Made by a program: the position numbers and the translations under genes
The notes under the pieces: model-generated
Told to the model about the DNA's origin: nothing
The model's input: only the letters and a program-made list of their open reading frames with translations
Databases searched by the model: none
Part shown: positions 16,032-25,242 of the stretch, in pieces
Position numbering within the stretch: the first letter of the stretch is position 1
How the letters are laid out: each line of letters begins with the position of its first letter
Assembly: GCF_019802255.1 (NCBI RefSeq)
Contig: NZ_JAHYSS010000002.1
Span: 682,001-746,000, forward strand
DNA: 64,000 nucleotides
Source: Pedobacter polysacchareus
GTDB lineage: Bacteria; Bacteroidota; Bacteroidia; Sphingobacteriales; Sphingobacteriaceae
Direction of reading: 5' to 3'

Positions 16032-17400
16032 TGTTGTTCTTTTTATACCATTCACGAAAAGACTGTTGGGGCGGTGCCGGCATATCACGCTGCGTATACC
16101 AGGCATTTAACTTATTATTCACTAAAAAAGGCATGTTTTTCATCACCCAACGACCCGATTTTCCAGCATTTCTATACACGGATGGATGGGAAAGGGTAAA
16201 TTCCATCGCCTTCATGGCCATGGTCTTTTTAGGAGCTGCATAGCCTTCCTTTACGATGACTTGCCTCCATTTGTAAAGCTGTTCATGAATGTTGATTTTC
16301 ACCGGACATACATTGGTGCAGGAGCCGCACAAGGTAGAGGCAAAAGGTAAATCTGCATACTGTTTCATGTTCAGGTTAGGCGCTAAAATCGCACCTATTG
16401 GGCCAGCAATAGCCGTATGATAACTATGGCCGCCACTTCTGCGGTACACCGGACAAGTATTCATACAGGCACCACAGCGGATACACTTTAGAGAGTTGCG
16501 AAAATCTGCTCTTCCCAGCTGCTGGGTACGCCCGTTATCTACCAGAATCAGGTGCATTTCCTGTCCTTTTCTAGGTGTTCGGAAATGACTGGAATAGGTG
16601 GTAATCGGCTGGCCGGTAGCACTTCTGGCTAAAAGCCTTAAAAAGACGCTCAGATTTGCCCTTTTTGGGATGATCTTTTCAATCCCCATACAGGCAATAT
16701 GGACTTCAGAAAGGTGTGCGCCCATATCGGCATTGCCTTCATTGGTACAGACTACAAATTCGCCGGTTTCCGCAATGGCGAAATTGACACCGGTGATGGC
16801 CGCTCTTCTGGTAAGGAACTTCTCCCGAAGGTGTACCCTGGCCGCTGCGGTCAGTAATTGCGGGTCGGAAGCGCCTTTAGGAGTTCCTAAATGTTCATGG
16901 AACAATTCCCCGATTTCTTCTTTTTTCTTGTGGATACAAGGCAATACAATATGGCTTGGCGGTTCTTCGGCCAGCTGGACAATGCGCTCGCCAAGGTCGG
17001 TATCAATCACCTCCACTCCGTTTTGATGTAAATATTCATTCAGATGGCATTCTTCAGTCAGCATAGACTTACTTTTTACCATTCTGCTGATTTCTTTTGC
17101 TTTTAATATAGAAAGGACAATTTGATTGTGCTCCGCCGCATCGGCAGCCCAATGCACGATCACACCGTTCTTTTGTGCGTTACTTTCAAATTCGGAAAGG
17201 TAATCGTGGAGGTTAGACAATACATTGTCCTTAATCTGAGACGCGTTCTCTCTCAGCGCTTCCCATTCAGAAAGGGTATTTGCTGCTTTATCACGCTTCG
17301 CACGTACAAACCATAAGGTCTCATCATGCCAGTCTACACGGGCTTCATCCTGATTGAAAATATCAGCTAATGCGGCGTGGTCCTTGTTTCCTTTAATCAT
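16024..17400 (-). CDS. lutB: lactate utilization iron-sulfur protein B
   Basis: A 458-residue LutB/YkgF protein. The N-terminal ~300 residues form the LutB/LutC-like domain. A ferredoxin-type region follows with two Cys clusters, CIRCGACMNTCPVYRR and CGSCTNVCPVKI, for two [4Fe-4S] clusters, and then a C-terminal tail. It is the central electron-carrying subunit of the LutABC lactate oxidation complex. It lies 29 bases after lutA and overlaps lutC by eight bases, so the three genes form one operon. Confidence 0.95.
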   Translation of the reverse strand: MIKGNKDHAALADIFNQDEARVDWHDETLWFVRAKRDKAANTLSEWEALRENASQIKDNVLSNLHDYLSEFESNAQKNGVIVHWAADAAEHNQIVLSILKAKEISRMVKSKSMLTEECHLNEYLHQNGVEVIDTDLGERIVQLAEEPPSHIVLPCIHKKKEEIGELFHEHLGTPKGASDPQLLTAAARVHLREKFLTRRAAITGVNFAIAETGEFVVCTNEGNADMGAHLSEVHIACMGIEKIIPKRANLSVFLRLLARSATGQPITTYSSHFRTPRKGQEMHLILVDNGRTQQLGRADFRNSLKCIRCGACMNTCPVYRRSGGHSYHTAIAGPIGAILAPNLNMKQYADLPFASTLCGSCTNVCPVKINIHEQLYKWRQVIVKEGYAAPKKTMAMKAMEFTLSHPSVYRNAGKSGRWVMKNMPFLVNNKLNAWYTQRDMPAPPQQSFREWYKKNNNE

Positions 17401-17429
17401 TTCTTAAATCTGCGTTAAAATTTACCGGA

Positions 17430-18170
17430 TTATACTTCTTCTGCATTTAGGATTTCTGCAATGTGCAGCACTTTTACCTGGCTGTTCTGGCGGCGTAAAA
17501 TACCTTCCATATGCATCAAACAAGACATGTCTGCTGCCGTGATGTACTGGGCACCATGGTTGAGGTGGTCTGCTACACGGTCTTTGCCCATTTTGACAGA
17601 TACAGCTTCCTCTGCTACGCAGAAAGTTCCGCCAAATCCACAGCATTCGTCTGGACGGCTCAATTCTACCAGTTCCAGGTCTTTCACCATGTTTAGCAAT
17701 TGTCGGGGTTTCGAAAATGGAGGAGCAACTAATTCTGTCATTTGTGACATCATCAAGCCCCTTTGTCCATGGCAGCTTTGATGCATACCTACTTTGTGCG
17801 GGAAACGTGCGGTTAGCTTTTCTACTTTTAGGATATCAGTCAGGAATTCCGTGAGCTCATATACTTTTTTACGAACACTGCTTGCCTTTTCCGCCTGTCC
17901 ATCGCTATGTAAATGGTCTTTTATATGTAAAACGCAGCTTCCGGAAGGAGAAACGATATAGTCGAACGCTGCAAAGTTATCAATGAAAAGTTCGTTGCAG
18001 CCAGTTGTCAGGTGTTCAAATCCTGAATTTGCCATCGGCTGTCCACAGCAGGTTTGCTGCAAAGGATAGCTGACTTTAACACCTAACTTTTGAAGGAGTT
18101 TTAAAGTGGCAATTGCTGCATTTGGATAAAACTGGTCAATGTAGCAGGGAATGAAAAGGCCAACGGTCAT
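17430..18170 (-). CDS. lutA: lactate utilization protein A (CCG-domain)
   Basis: A 246-residue LutA/YkgE protein with the duplicated Cys-rich CCG domain. The first copy has PCYIDQFYPNAA and QTCCGQPMANSG with SGSCV; the second has QSCHGQRG and DECCGFGGTFC. These cysteines bind an iron-sulfur centre in the related heterodisulfide reductase and glycolate oxidase subunits. It is the first gene of the lutABC operon. A LacI-type regulator is divergent, and a 16-bp palindrome lies in the gap between them, 122-137 bases upstream of this start. Confidence 0.95.
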   Translation of the reverse strand: MTVGLFIPCYIDQFYPNAAIATLKLLQKLGVKVSYPLQQTCCGQPMANSGFEHLTTGCNELFIDNFAAFDYIVSPSGSCVLHIKDHLHSDGQAEKASSVRKKVYELTEFLTDILKVEKLTARFPHKVGMHQSCHGQRGLMMSQMTELVAPPFSKPRQLLNMVKDLELVELSRPDECCGFGGTFCVAEEAVSVKMGKDRVADHLNHGAQYITAADMSCLMHMEGILRRQNSQVKVLHIAEILNAEEV

Positions 18171-18291
18171 AACAGAGAATTTAAGCTAAGAAAGCCGGAA
18201 GTTATCGCTTTTGATGGAATTTAGGGTGCTATCGGTAATTACGCTTAATATATTGCCAAAATCACGGAGGAGAACCACTTTCTGTAATTTT

Positions 18292-18307
18292 ATGAAAACG
18301 TTTTCAT
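18292..18307. promoter_or_regulatory. perfect 16-bp palindrome, likely LacI-family operator
   Basis: ATGAAAACGTTTTCAT is a perfect palindrome with the central CG typical of LacI/PurR family operators. It is 60 bases upstream of the LacI gene and 122 bases upstream of lutA, so it could serve autoregulation, the lut operon, or both. Confidence 0.65.
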
Positions 18308-18366
18308 TTTATAGAAGAAATGACTAGCTTGCCTAAGTTTAATTTACTGAAAATTCAGTTTTATAG

Positions 18367-19401
18367 ATGAATAAGGATAAAAAACCGCAGCAAAATACCA
18401 TTCTTGACATCGCGGAAGCGTTGAAACTTTCTCCGGCAACGATTTCAAGGGCGCTGAATAATCACCCCCATGTAAAGGAGAAAACGAAAAGCGATGTATT
18501 GAAAATGGCCGCGCAGCTGGGCTATAGAAGGAACCAGATGGCTTCGGGATTGAGGAGTAATAAAACGCATACCGTTGGACTCATTGTACCCCGAATTTCC
18601 ATGTTTTTTCATGCCGAAGTGATCACTACCATTCAAAACGCATTGCATAAACACGGCTATAACCTGATCATTTGCCAGTCTAACGACTTGCTGAGCATGG
18701 AAGAAGAACTTGCAGATATCCTGTATGCCTCCAGAGTGGATGCAATGATCGTTGCCTGTACCTTACAAGCGACAGATTTCACTCATTTTGATAAACTGGT
18801 GAACAGTGGGATTCCCGTGATTTTCTACGATCGCGTGCCTCTCAATTCCTATCCGGCAACCTATATTAAAGGAGATGATTTTCGCGGGGGATACCTGGCC
18901 ACTTCTCATTTGATAGAAACCGGAAGTGAGCGTATTGCTCATATTTCCGGAAAATTAATTTCTAATCTTTACCAGGATCGTACCGCAGGTTTCCTCAAAG
19001 CAATGGAACAACATCAGCTGCCAGTGCGTGAAGAATGGGTTTTTCATCAGGAACTTACCCATGAGAACGCTAAAGAAGCGATGGCCAAACTATTTTCAGG
19101 AGCGGTAGTTCCAGATGCTTTATTTACTGCAAATGACGTAACAGCGATTGCAGCGTTGGAATATGCGAAGGAAAATGGAATTCGCGTACCCCAGGACCTG
19201 AAGATTATCGGGTATTCAAATGATCCTAGAACCTCGATCATTACTCCAGCTTTATCTACGATAGAACAGTATCCTGCGAAGGTTGGACAAAAAATAGTAG
19301 AGGTATTAATTGATCAATTGAAAAATGGAGATCAGCGATTAGAGCTGGAGAAAAAGCCTTATGTGATTCCTGTGGATTTGATCAGAAGGATGTCTTCTTA
19401 G
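18367..19401 (+). CDS. LacI family transcriptional regulator
   Basis: A 344-residue regulator. The N-terminal HTH reads TILDIAEALKLSPATISRAL, and the hinge helix region is QMASGLRSNKTHTVGLIVP. It is followed by a periplasmic-binding-protein-like effector domain (residues ~65-340) containing PDALFTANDVTAIAALEYA and GYSNDPRTSIITPALSTI. It heads a run of uronate and polysaccharide genes on the same strand (GH88, kduI, DUF4861, kduD, sulfatase), so it probably responds to a sugar acid from that pathway. A palindromic operator-like site lies in its own upstream region. Confidence 0.93.
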   Translation: MNKDKKPQQNTILDIAEALKLSPATISRALNNHPHVKEKTKSDVLKMAAQLGYRRNQMASGLRSNKTHTVGLIVPRISMFFHAEVITTIQNALHKHGYNLIICQSNDLLSMEEELADILYASRVDAMIVACTLQATDFTHFDKLVNSGIPVIFYDRVPLNSYPATYIKGDDFRGGYLATSHLIETGSERIAHISGKLISNLYQDRTAGFLKAMEQHQLPVREEWVFHQELTHENAKEAMAKLFSGAVVPDALFTANDVTAIAALEYAKENGIRVPQDLKIIGYSNDPRTSIITPALSTIEQYPAKVGQKIVEVLIDQLKNGDQRLELEKKPYVIPVDLIRRMSS

Positions 19402-19485
19402 TAAAGAACCGATAAATAACAGTAGTACGGCCAATAAAAGCAACCTAATATATTAAATATAAATTTTGAACTAAACCAGTAGATT

Positions 19486-20682
19486 ATGCGGAAGCTCGTA
19501 GTTTTTTTAAGTCTTTTAATGATAAACAGTATGGCGCTGTTCGCTCAGAATGCTCCGGCAAAAGAGGGAATGCGCCAGTTAATTGATGATCAGTTTAAAT
19601 TTGCCGATCAGCAGTATAAAGTGCTCAGCAAAAATGTTCCGGCAGAGGTAATGCCTCAAACTTACAATGCCGAAAAAAACAAGGTACAAACCAGTGATAC
19701 CAAATGGTGGTGCAGTGGCTTTTATCCAGGTACCTTATTTTATATCTATGAGTATACCAAAGATCCTGAAATCCTTGCTGAAGCTACTGCCAGACTAGGT
19801 ATCCTGGAAAAAGAAAAGCACTACACCGGAAACCATGACCTTGGTTTTATGATGTATTGCAGCTTTGGTAATGCTTACCGCATCACTAAAAACCCTAGTT
19901 ACAAAGCAACGATAGACACTTCAGCGGCTTCCCTGACTACGAGATATCACCCTGAGGCAAAAGTAATTCAGTCCTGGAATTCCAGCAAAAAATGGGGCGG
20001 GCCAGTAATTATCGACAACATGATGAACCTGGAATTGTTAAGCTGGGTATCAGACCATGGTGGGGATAAAAAATTTAAAGAAGTGGCGATTGCACATGCG
20101 AATACCACTTTAAAAAACCATTTCCGTCCGGATTTCAGCTCTTACCATGTGATAGATTATGACATGAAAACAGGTAAAGTGATGCACAAGCAAACGGCAC
20201 AAGGCGCCGCAGATTCTTCTGCATGGAGCAGAGGCCAGAGCTGGGGACTGTACGGATACACCATGATGTACCGCTTTACTAAAGATAAACGTTACCTGGA
20301 TCAAGCGAGGAACATTGCTAAATTCACTCTAAACCACCCTAATATGCCGAAAGACCTGGTTCCTTACTGGGATTTTGATGCACCAGGTATCCCAAATACT
20401 TATCGTGATGCTTCTGCAGCAGCTGTAAATGCTTCGGCATTATTAGAGCTGGCACAGTATGTCAATAAAAAAGAACGCAAAACTTATGTGGATGCCGCAG
20501 AAAAAATGATCCGTTCCCTGGCTTCTGATACTTATCGCGCCAAATTGGGAGAAAATGGTGGTTTTCTTTTGATGCATAGTGTAGGTTCTATTCCGCATAA
20601 AACGGAAATCGATGTGCCTTTAACGTATGCAGATTATTACTTCCTGGAAGCGCTGCACCGTTATAAAAACTGGTATTTATAA
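19486..20682 (+). CDS. glycoside hydrolase family 88 unsaturated glucuronyl hydrolase
   Basis: A 398-residue enzyme with a Sec signal peptide (MRKLVVFLSLLMINSMALFAQ), so it is exported to the periplasm. GH88 enzymes remove the 4,5-unsaturated uronic acid left at the non-reducing end by polysaccharide lyases, acting by hydration. The key Asp residues are present: D118 in HDLGF and D177 in IIDNMMNLELL. GAADSSAWSRGQSWGLYG is a strongly conserved family block. The products feed KduI and KduD encoded downstream. It belongs to the catabolic cluster led by the LacI gene. Confidence 0.93.
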   Translation: MRKLVVFLSLLMINSMALFAQNAPAKEGMRQLIDDQFKFADQQYKVLSKNVPAEVMPQTYNAEKNKVQTSDTKWWCSGFYPGTLFYIYEYTKDPEILAEATARLGILEKEKHYTGNHDLGFMMYCSFGNAYRITKNPSYKATIDTSAASLTTRYHPEAKVIQSWNSSKKWGGPVIIDNMMNLELLSWVSDHGGDKKFKEVAIAHANTTLKNHFRPDFSSYHVIDYDMKTGKVMHKQTAQGAADSSAWSRGQSWGLYGYTMMYRFTKDKRYLDQARNIAKFTLNHPNMPKDLVPYWDFDAPGIPNTYRDASAAAVNASALLELAQYVNKKERKTYVDAAEKMIRSLASDTYRAKLGENGGFLLMHSVGSIPHKTEIDVPLTYADYYFLEALHRYKNWYL

Positions 20683-20842
20683 GCCATATCGCTTATAAAT
20701 AAGCTTGATGATCAATAGGAAAGGGGCTTGACTCTATTTTTTAACTGACCATGATCATTTGGAATAGGAAAACAAAGAAATACTATAAAACCTGTCTGAA
20801 ATTGAAGCAGGCAATATCAAACTGATTATTAAAAAGAATACA

Positions 20843-21685
20843 ATGAAAACATATTTTGACAGTAGGTTCGCACTGAGCCCAAATGAAGGAAAACAATTAG
20901 ATACTCAAGGATTACGTGATCATTTCCTGATGGAAAAGCTTTTTGAAGCAGATGCCATTCACTTGACCTTATCTCATTTCGACAGGTACATTGCCGGTGG
21001 TGTAATGCCCGTAAAAGAAACGGTGCTTTTGTCCAACCCAGAAAATCTAAAAGCCAATTATTTCCTGGAAAGAAGAGAGCTGGGCATCATCAACGTGGGT
21101 GGTAAGGGCAGTATCGTTGCCGATGGCATTACTTACGAATTGGCATATAAAGAAGCTTTATACCTGGGAAAAGGCACAAAAGAAGTGAGTTTCTCTTCTG
21201 CGGATGCGAATGCACCAGCTAAATTTTACATCAATTCTGCACCAGCACACCATACTTACCCTTCAAAGAAAGTTTCTAAAGCGGAAGCAGAAGTGGTAGA
21301 ATTGGGTTCTCCGGCAACAGCCAACCACAGGGTGATCAATAAACTGATTGTAAACAGTGTATTGCCTACTTGTCAGCTGCAAATGGGCATGACAGAATTG
21401 AAAAGTGGTAGTGTTTGGAATACGATGCCAGCACATACCCACGACCGCAGGATGGAAGTTTACTTCTATTTTGAAGTGCCGGAAGGACAAAGTGTATGTC
21501 ATTTCATGGGCCAGCCTCAGGAAACCAGACATATATGGATGCAGAATGAACAAGCCGTTATTTCACCAAACTGGTCAGTGCATTCCGGAGCGGGAACCAG
21601 CAATTATACCTTCATCTGGGGAATGGCAGGTGAAAACCTGGATTATGGCGATATGGACCATTGCGCTATTACTGAATTGAGATAA
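20843..21685 (+). CDS. kduI: 5-dehydro-4-deoxy-D-glucuronate isomerase
   Basis: A 280-residue cupin-fold isomerase that converts 5-keto-4-deoxyuronate (DKI) to 2,5-diketo-3-deoxygluconate (DKII). The metal ligands match the family: H198 and H200 in [10 protein letters not shown]205 in RMEVYFYF, and H247 in NWSVHSGAG. No signal peptide is present, so it is cytoplasmic. It sits between the GH88 gene and the DUF4861/kduD genes, supplying the substrate of KduD. A hairpin after the stop may reduce read-through to the next gene. Confidence 0.95.
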   Translation: MKTYFDSRFALSPNEGKQLDTQGLRDHFLMEKLFEADAIHLTLSHFDRYIAGGVMPVKETVLLSNPENLKANYFLERRELGIINVGGKGSIVADGITYELAYKEALYLGKGTKEVSFSSADANAPAKFYINSAPAHHTYPSKKVSKAEAEVVELGSPATANHRVINKLIVNSVLPTCQLQMGMTELKSGSVWNTMPAHTHDRRMEVYFYFEVPEGQSVCHFMGQPQETRHIWMQNEQAVISPNWSVHSGAGTSNYTFIWGMAGENLDYGDMDHCAITELR

Positions 21686-21700
21686 AAGAAAAACCAAAAG

Positions 21701-21730
21701 AACAGGCTGTGCTTAAATCCACAGCCTGTT
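21701..21730 (+). terminator. intercistronic hairpin between kduI and the DUF4861 gene
   Basis: A perfect 11-bp stem, AACAGGCTGTG (21701-21711) with CACAGCCTGTT (21720-21730), and an 8-base loop. Only a short T run follows, so it may be a partial terminator or an mRNA-stabilising hairpin inside the operon. Confidence 0.5.
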
Positions 21731-21749
21731 TCTATAAACTGTATGAAAC

Positions 21750-22889
21750 ATGAAAAAGATTCTCCTGGCTTTATGGGTATGCGCCAGCTTACCCGCTGCG
21801 CTTAACGCGCAAACGAAGCATTTGAAGGCTACCATCAGCATTCAGAACACTTCCACGCAGAAAAGAACCGCTGCAGTGACCGCCATACCCTGGCAAAATG
21901 TACTTTCCAAATTTCCTGCAATAGATACGGCAAACTTTAAGGTGCTGAATGCAGCGCAAAAAGAAGTTCCTTTTCAATTGGAATATAAAGGATTAACCAG
22001 CCCGCAAAACCTACTGGTACAATTAGATGTGCCGGCAAATGGAACGGTTAAATTGACGATTGTTCCAGGAAAAGCAAAGAAACCAGTACAAAAAACTTTC
22101 GGTAGGTACATTCCTGAGCGTAAAGATGATTTTGCCTGGGAAAATGATAAAGTAGCTTTCCGTATGTACGGAAAAGCACTGGAAAGTACTCCTAAAGAAA
22201 ATGCCTATGGCATCGATGTATGGGGAAAAAGAGTGACCAGAATGGTGTTGAACGAACGTTATAAAAGAGGTAAATACCATGAAGATCTTGGTGATGGCAA
22301 CGATTATTACCATGTAGGCCTGACTTTAGGTGGTGGTGACATTGCCCCGATCTCCGGTGATAAAATCTATTATCCTTTAAATTACCGTACCTGGAAAATA
22401 TTGGATCAAGGCGCATTGCGTTTCAGTTTTCAATTGAGTTATGAAAACTGGGATGTCGCTGGGAAATTAGTGAAAGTAACGAAAACGATCTCTCTGGATG
22501 CAGGTTCTCATTTGAATAGGGTAGCCGCAAACTATGAATATCCGGGCGGTGGTGATTTACCAGTGGTAGTCGGGATCATCAAAAGAGCAGAACCTGGTGC
22601 TTTATTGTTAAACGAGCGAAATGGCGTAATGGGCTATTGGGAGCCTAAACATGGCGAAGATGGCACGATGGGCATCGGTGTGATTTTATCAGATCCTAAA
22701 CTGCAGATGAGGGTGACCAAGGAGCAGTTACTAGCAGAAACGACCGCTAAAAATGGGGAACCTGTAGTATACTACAATGGTGCAGCATGGGATAAAGCAG
22801 GAGAAATTACGACTGCAGAGGCCTGGTTTGCCTACCTGAACAATTTTAAACAATCATTAGAACAGCCTTTAAAGGTAACCGTTCAATAA
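21750..22889 (+). CDS. DUF4861 family secreted protein
   Basis: A 379-residue protein with a Sec signal peptide (MKKILLALWVCASLPAALNAQ). The mature part is beta-rich: an N-terminal ~90-residue domain (TISIQNTSTQKRTAAVTAIP) and a larger beta-sandwich-like domain with FAWENDKVAFRMYG, GIDVWGKRVTRMVL, GNDYYHVGLTLGGGDIAPI and GVMGYWEPKHGEDGTMGIGV. I recognise this as the DUF4861 pattern, often found beside uronate-degrading genes. The fold resembles mutarotase or lyase sandwiches, so a carbohydrate-active role is plausible but unproven. It lies between kduI and kduD. Confidence 0.78.
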   Translation: MKKILLALWVCASLPAALNAQTKHLKATISIQNTSTQKRTAAVTAIPWQNVLSKFPAIDTANFKVLNAAQKEVPFQLEYKGLTSPQNLLVQLDVPANGTVKLTIVPGKAKKPVQKTFGRYIPERKDDFAWENDKVAFRMYGKALESTPKENAYGIDVWGKRVTRMVLNERYKRGKYHEDLGDGNDYYHVGLTLGGGDIAPISGDKIYYPLNYRTWKILDQGALRFSFQLSYENWDVAGKLVKVTKTISLDAGSHLNRVAANYEYPGGGDLPVVVGIIKRAEPGALLLNERNGVMGYWEPKHGEDGTMGIGVILSDPKLQMRVTKEQLLAETTAKNGEPVVYYNGAAWDKAGEITTAEAWFAYLNNFKQSLEQPLKVTVQ

Positions 22890-22915
22890 GTCTTATTTTA
22901 TAAAAACATCGTCAA

Positions 22916-23686
22916 ATGTCGGTACTGAATTTATTTAATTTAAAAGGTAAAATAGCCCTGGTTACAGGCTGTAAACGTGGAATTGGAAAAGCAATGGCAG
23001 AAGCATTAGCAGAAGCAGGAGCAGATATCATTGGCGTATCCGCCAGTTTGGAATTGGAAAACTCCGCAGTGGAGCAATCGGTAAAAGCATTGGGCCGTAA
23101 TTTCAGCGCCTACCAATGTGATTTTAATGACCGCAGTTCACTGAAAGCATTTATTGAAAAAGTGAAAGCAGCACACCCTGTTATTGATATTTTAGTGAAT
23201 AATGCAGGAACAATTTTGAGAAAACCAATCGCCGAGCATCCAGATGAATATTGGGATGAAGTGATTGCAGTGAATCAAACTGCACCATTTATCCTGACCC
23301 GTGAGATCGGAAAAGAAATGATTTTGAGAGGATCAGGAAAAGTAATCTTTACCGCTTCTTTATTGACTTTCCAGGGTGGGATTACGGTTCCAGGTTATGC
23401 GGCCAGCAAAGGTGCCGTTGGACAGTTAACGAAAGCTTTTGCGAATGAATGGGCCAGCAAAGGGGTCAATGTGAATGCAATTGCACCGGGTTATATTTCC
23501 ACAGACAATACCACTGCTTTAAGGGCAGATCAAGATAGAAGCCGCTCAATTATGGAACGTATTCCTGCAGGAAGATGGGGGGAAGCGGAAGACTTTAAAG
23601 GGCCAACCGTATTCCTGGCTTCCGAAGCGTCTAACTATATGCACGGTACAGTGATGACTGTTGATGGTGGATGGATGGGGAGGTAA
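22916..23686 (+). CDS. kduD: 2-deoxy-D-gluconate 3-dehydrogenase (KduD)
   Basis: A 256-residue short-chain dehydrogenase. It shows the NAD-binding TGCKRGIGKAMAE, the NNAG motif at 95-98, catalytic S148, Y161 and K165 (PGYAASKGAVGQL), and a C-terminal MHGTVMTVDGGWMGR. KduD reduces 2,5-diketo-3-deoxygluconate to 2-keto-3-deoxygluconate after KduI; the pairing with kduI supports this over other SDRs. It is cytoplasmic. The sulfatase gene begins two bases after its stop, so translation is probably coupled. Confidence 0.92.
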   Translation: MSVLNLFNLKGKIALVTGCKRGIGKAMAEALAEAGADIIGVSASLELENSAVEQSVKALGRNFSAYQCDFNDRSSLKAFIEKVKAAHPVIDILVNNAGTILRKPIAEHPDEYWDEVIAVNQTAPFILTREIGKEMILRGSGKVIFTASLLTFQGGITVPGYAASKGAVGQLTKAFANEWASKGVNVNAIAPGYISTDNTTALRADQDRSRSIMERIPAGRWGEAEDFKGPTVFLASEASNYMHGTVMTVDGGWMGR

Positions 23687-23687
23687 A

Positions 23688-25154
23688 ATGAAAAAATCTA
23701 ATCTATTCCGGCTGCTCCTTTGGGGCAGCCCATTTTTATTGATCATCTCGCTGAATGCGAATGCCCAGCAAAAGAAAAATGACCGCCCAAATGTGATCAT
23801 TATTAATATGGATGATATGGGTTATGGAGATACGGAACCTTATGGGATGACCGGTATTCCAACACCAAATTTCAATAGGGCAGCTTCCGAAGGGATGCGC
23901 CTCACACATTTCAATGCCGCACAAGCGGTATGCAGCCCCTCCAGGGCAGCACTCCTTACCGGATGTTACCCAAACAGGTTAAGCCTGGCCCATGCTTTAA
24001 GTCCGGAAGCAAAAATCGCATTAAATACATCTGAAGAAACCATTGCTTCCATCTTGAAAAAAGCAGGATACAAAACTGCGATGCTCGGAAAATGGCACCT
24101 AGGCTCAAAAGCACCATTTTTGCCTACCTATTTTGGCTTTGATAGTTTTTATGGCCTCCCTTATTCGCATGATATGTGGCCTGTTGGTTACGATGGAAAA
24201 CCATTAGATTCCTCAAGCTACAGAGGGAAATACCCGAGACTGCCGATTTTAGACGGTGAAAAGGTGGTTGCTTATAATGATAACCTGGAAGATCAAGGGA
24301 AGTTAACCGGTACTTTCACTAAGAAAGCAGTCGAGTTTATTACGGACCATCAGAAAGATCCTTTCTTTTTATACCTGGCACAGCCGATGCCTCATGTGCC
24401 TTTAGCAGCTTCAAAAGCTTTCAGAGGAAAGAGTGAACTGGGCATTTTTGGCGATGTGATCATGGAGCTAGATTGGTCAATTGGAGAAATTATGAAAACA
24501 CTGGACCGTTATAAATTATCGGAAAACACGATTTTGATCATTACCAGCGACAATGGGCCATGGCTCAATTTTGGCGACAATGCAGGTTCTTCCGGAGGCT
24601 TCCGCGAAGGAAAAGGAACCGCTTGGGATGGCGGAACGCGCGTTCCTTGTCTGATCAGGTGGCCTGGAAGCATTCCCGCAGGAAGCCTAAGCTCTCAATT
24701 GATGGTCAACATAGATCTTTTGCCTACGATTGCTGCCCTCACAAAAGCGAAATTGCCAGCGTTTAAAATTGATGGGATGGACTTTTCCGATGTGCTGACA
24801 GGTAAATCAAATAAAGGTCCGAGGGAAGTTTTTTACTACTATTATGATGTCAATAACCTGAAAGCAGTGCGGTATAAAAACTGGAAATTAGTGTTTCCAC
24901 ATAGTTCCAGGGCTTATTCTGGTAGTTTACCTGGGAAAGGCGGTTATCCTGGCCCGGCACCAGATGTAAAGGTGAAAATGGCTTTATATAACCTTTCTCA
25001 TGACCCTGGGGAGCAATATGATGTTCAGGAGAATTATCCCGAAATTGTTAAGCAAATACAGATTTATGCAGAAGAAGCAAGGGTGGATCTTGGTGATGAG
25101 CTGACAAACAGAAAAGGCGCGAACAGAAGGCCTTCAGGAAAGGTATCTCCCTAA
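23688..25154 (+). CDS. secreted sulfatase (FGly type)
   Basis: A 488-residue arylsulfatase-superfamily enzyme. The ATG at 23688, just past the kduD stop, gives a signal peptide MKKSNLFRLLLWGSPFL..NAQ; a frame reading from 23661 would be too long. The active site has the formylglycine motif CSPSR (Cys82), metal ligands in NMDDMGYGD (D42, D43), LGKWHLG and TSDNGPW. It needs a formylglycine-generating (anSME or FGE) enzyme, which is not in the window. It probably desulfates sugars in the same polysaccharide as the GH88 substrate. It is the last gene of the plus-strand block. Confidence 0.93.
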   Translation: MKKSNLFRLLLWGSPFLLIISLNANAQQKKNDRPNVIIINMDDMGYGDTEPYGMTGIPTPNFNRAASEGMRLTHFNAAQAVCSPSRAALLTGCYPNRLSLAHALSPEAKIALNTSEETIASILKKAGYKTAMLGKWHLGSKAPFLPTYFGFDSFYGLPYSHDMWPVGYDGKPLDSSSYRGKYPRLPILDGEKVVAYNDNLEDQGKLTGTFTKKAVEFITDHQKDPFFLYLAQPMPHVPLAASKAFRGKSELGIFGDVIMELDWSIGEIMKTLDRYKLSENTILIITSDNGPWLNFGDNAGSSGGFREGKGTAWDGGTRVPCLIRWPGSIPAGSLSSQLMVNIDLLPTIAALTKAKLPAFKIDGMDFSDVLTGKSNKGPREVFYYYYDVNNLKAVRYKNWKLVFPHSSRAYSGSLPGKGGYPGPAPDVKVKMALYNLSHDPGEQYDVQENYPEIVKQIQIYAEEARVDLGDELTNRKGANRRPSGKVSP

Positions 25155-25196
25155 AAAATAACTGCTTTTAAAAGGTGACCATTCTGCTTTAAAAGT

Positions 25197-25240
25197 CCCC
25201 TGCACCAGGAAAAATATTTCGATGCAGGGGGCCTTTATTA
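25197..25240. terminator. bidirectional terminator between the sulfatase and fucosidase genes
   Basis: CCCCTGCA (25197-25204) pairs with TGCAGGGG (25223-25230) around an 18-base loop. A T-rich tract follows on the plus strand, and A residues precede it, giving a short T tract on the minus strand. The genes on both sides converge. Confidence 0.65.
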
Positions 25241-25242
25241 TT

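Noticed and set aside
16032..16106. Longer N terminus for lutC
   Set aside because: The extra 25 residues lie inside lutB coding sequence; the ATG at 16031 overlaps the lutB stop by eight bases, as expected for coupled genes.
16598..17026. 142-codon open frame on the plus strand
   Set aside because: It lies fully inside lutB, whose motifs are unambiguous on the other strand.
25197..25240. Attachment or recombination site between convergent sulfatase and fucosidase genes
   Set aside because: The inverted repeat has T-rich flanks and sits between two stops, so a bidirectional terminator explains it.
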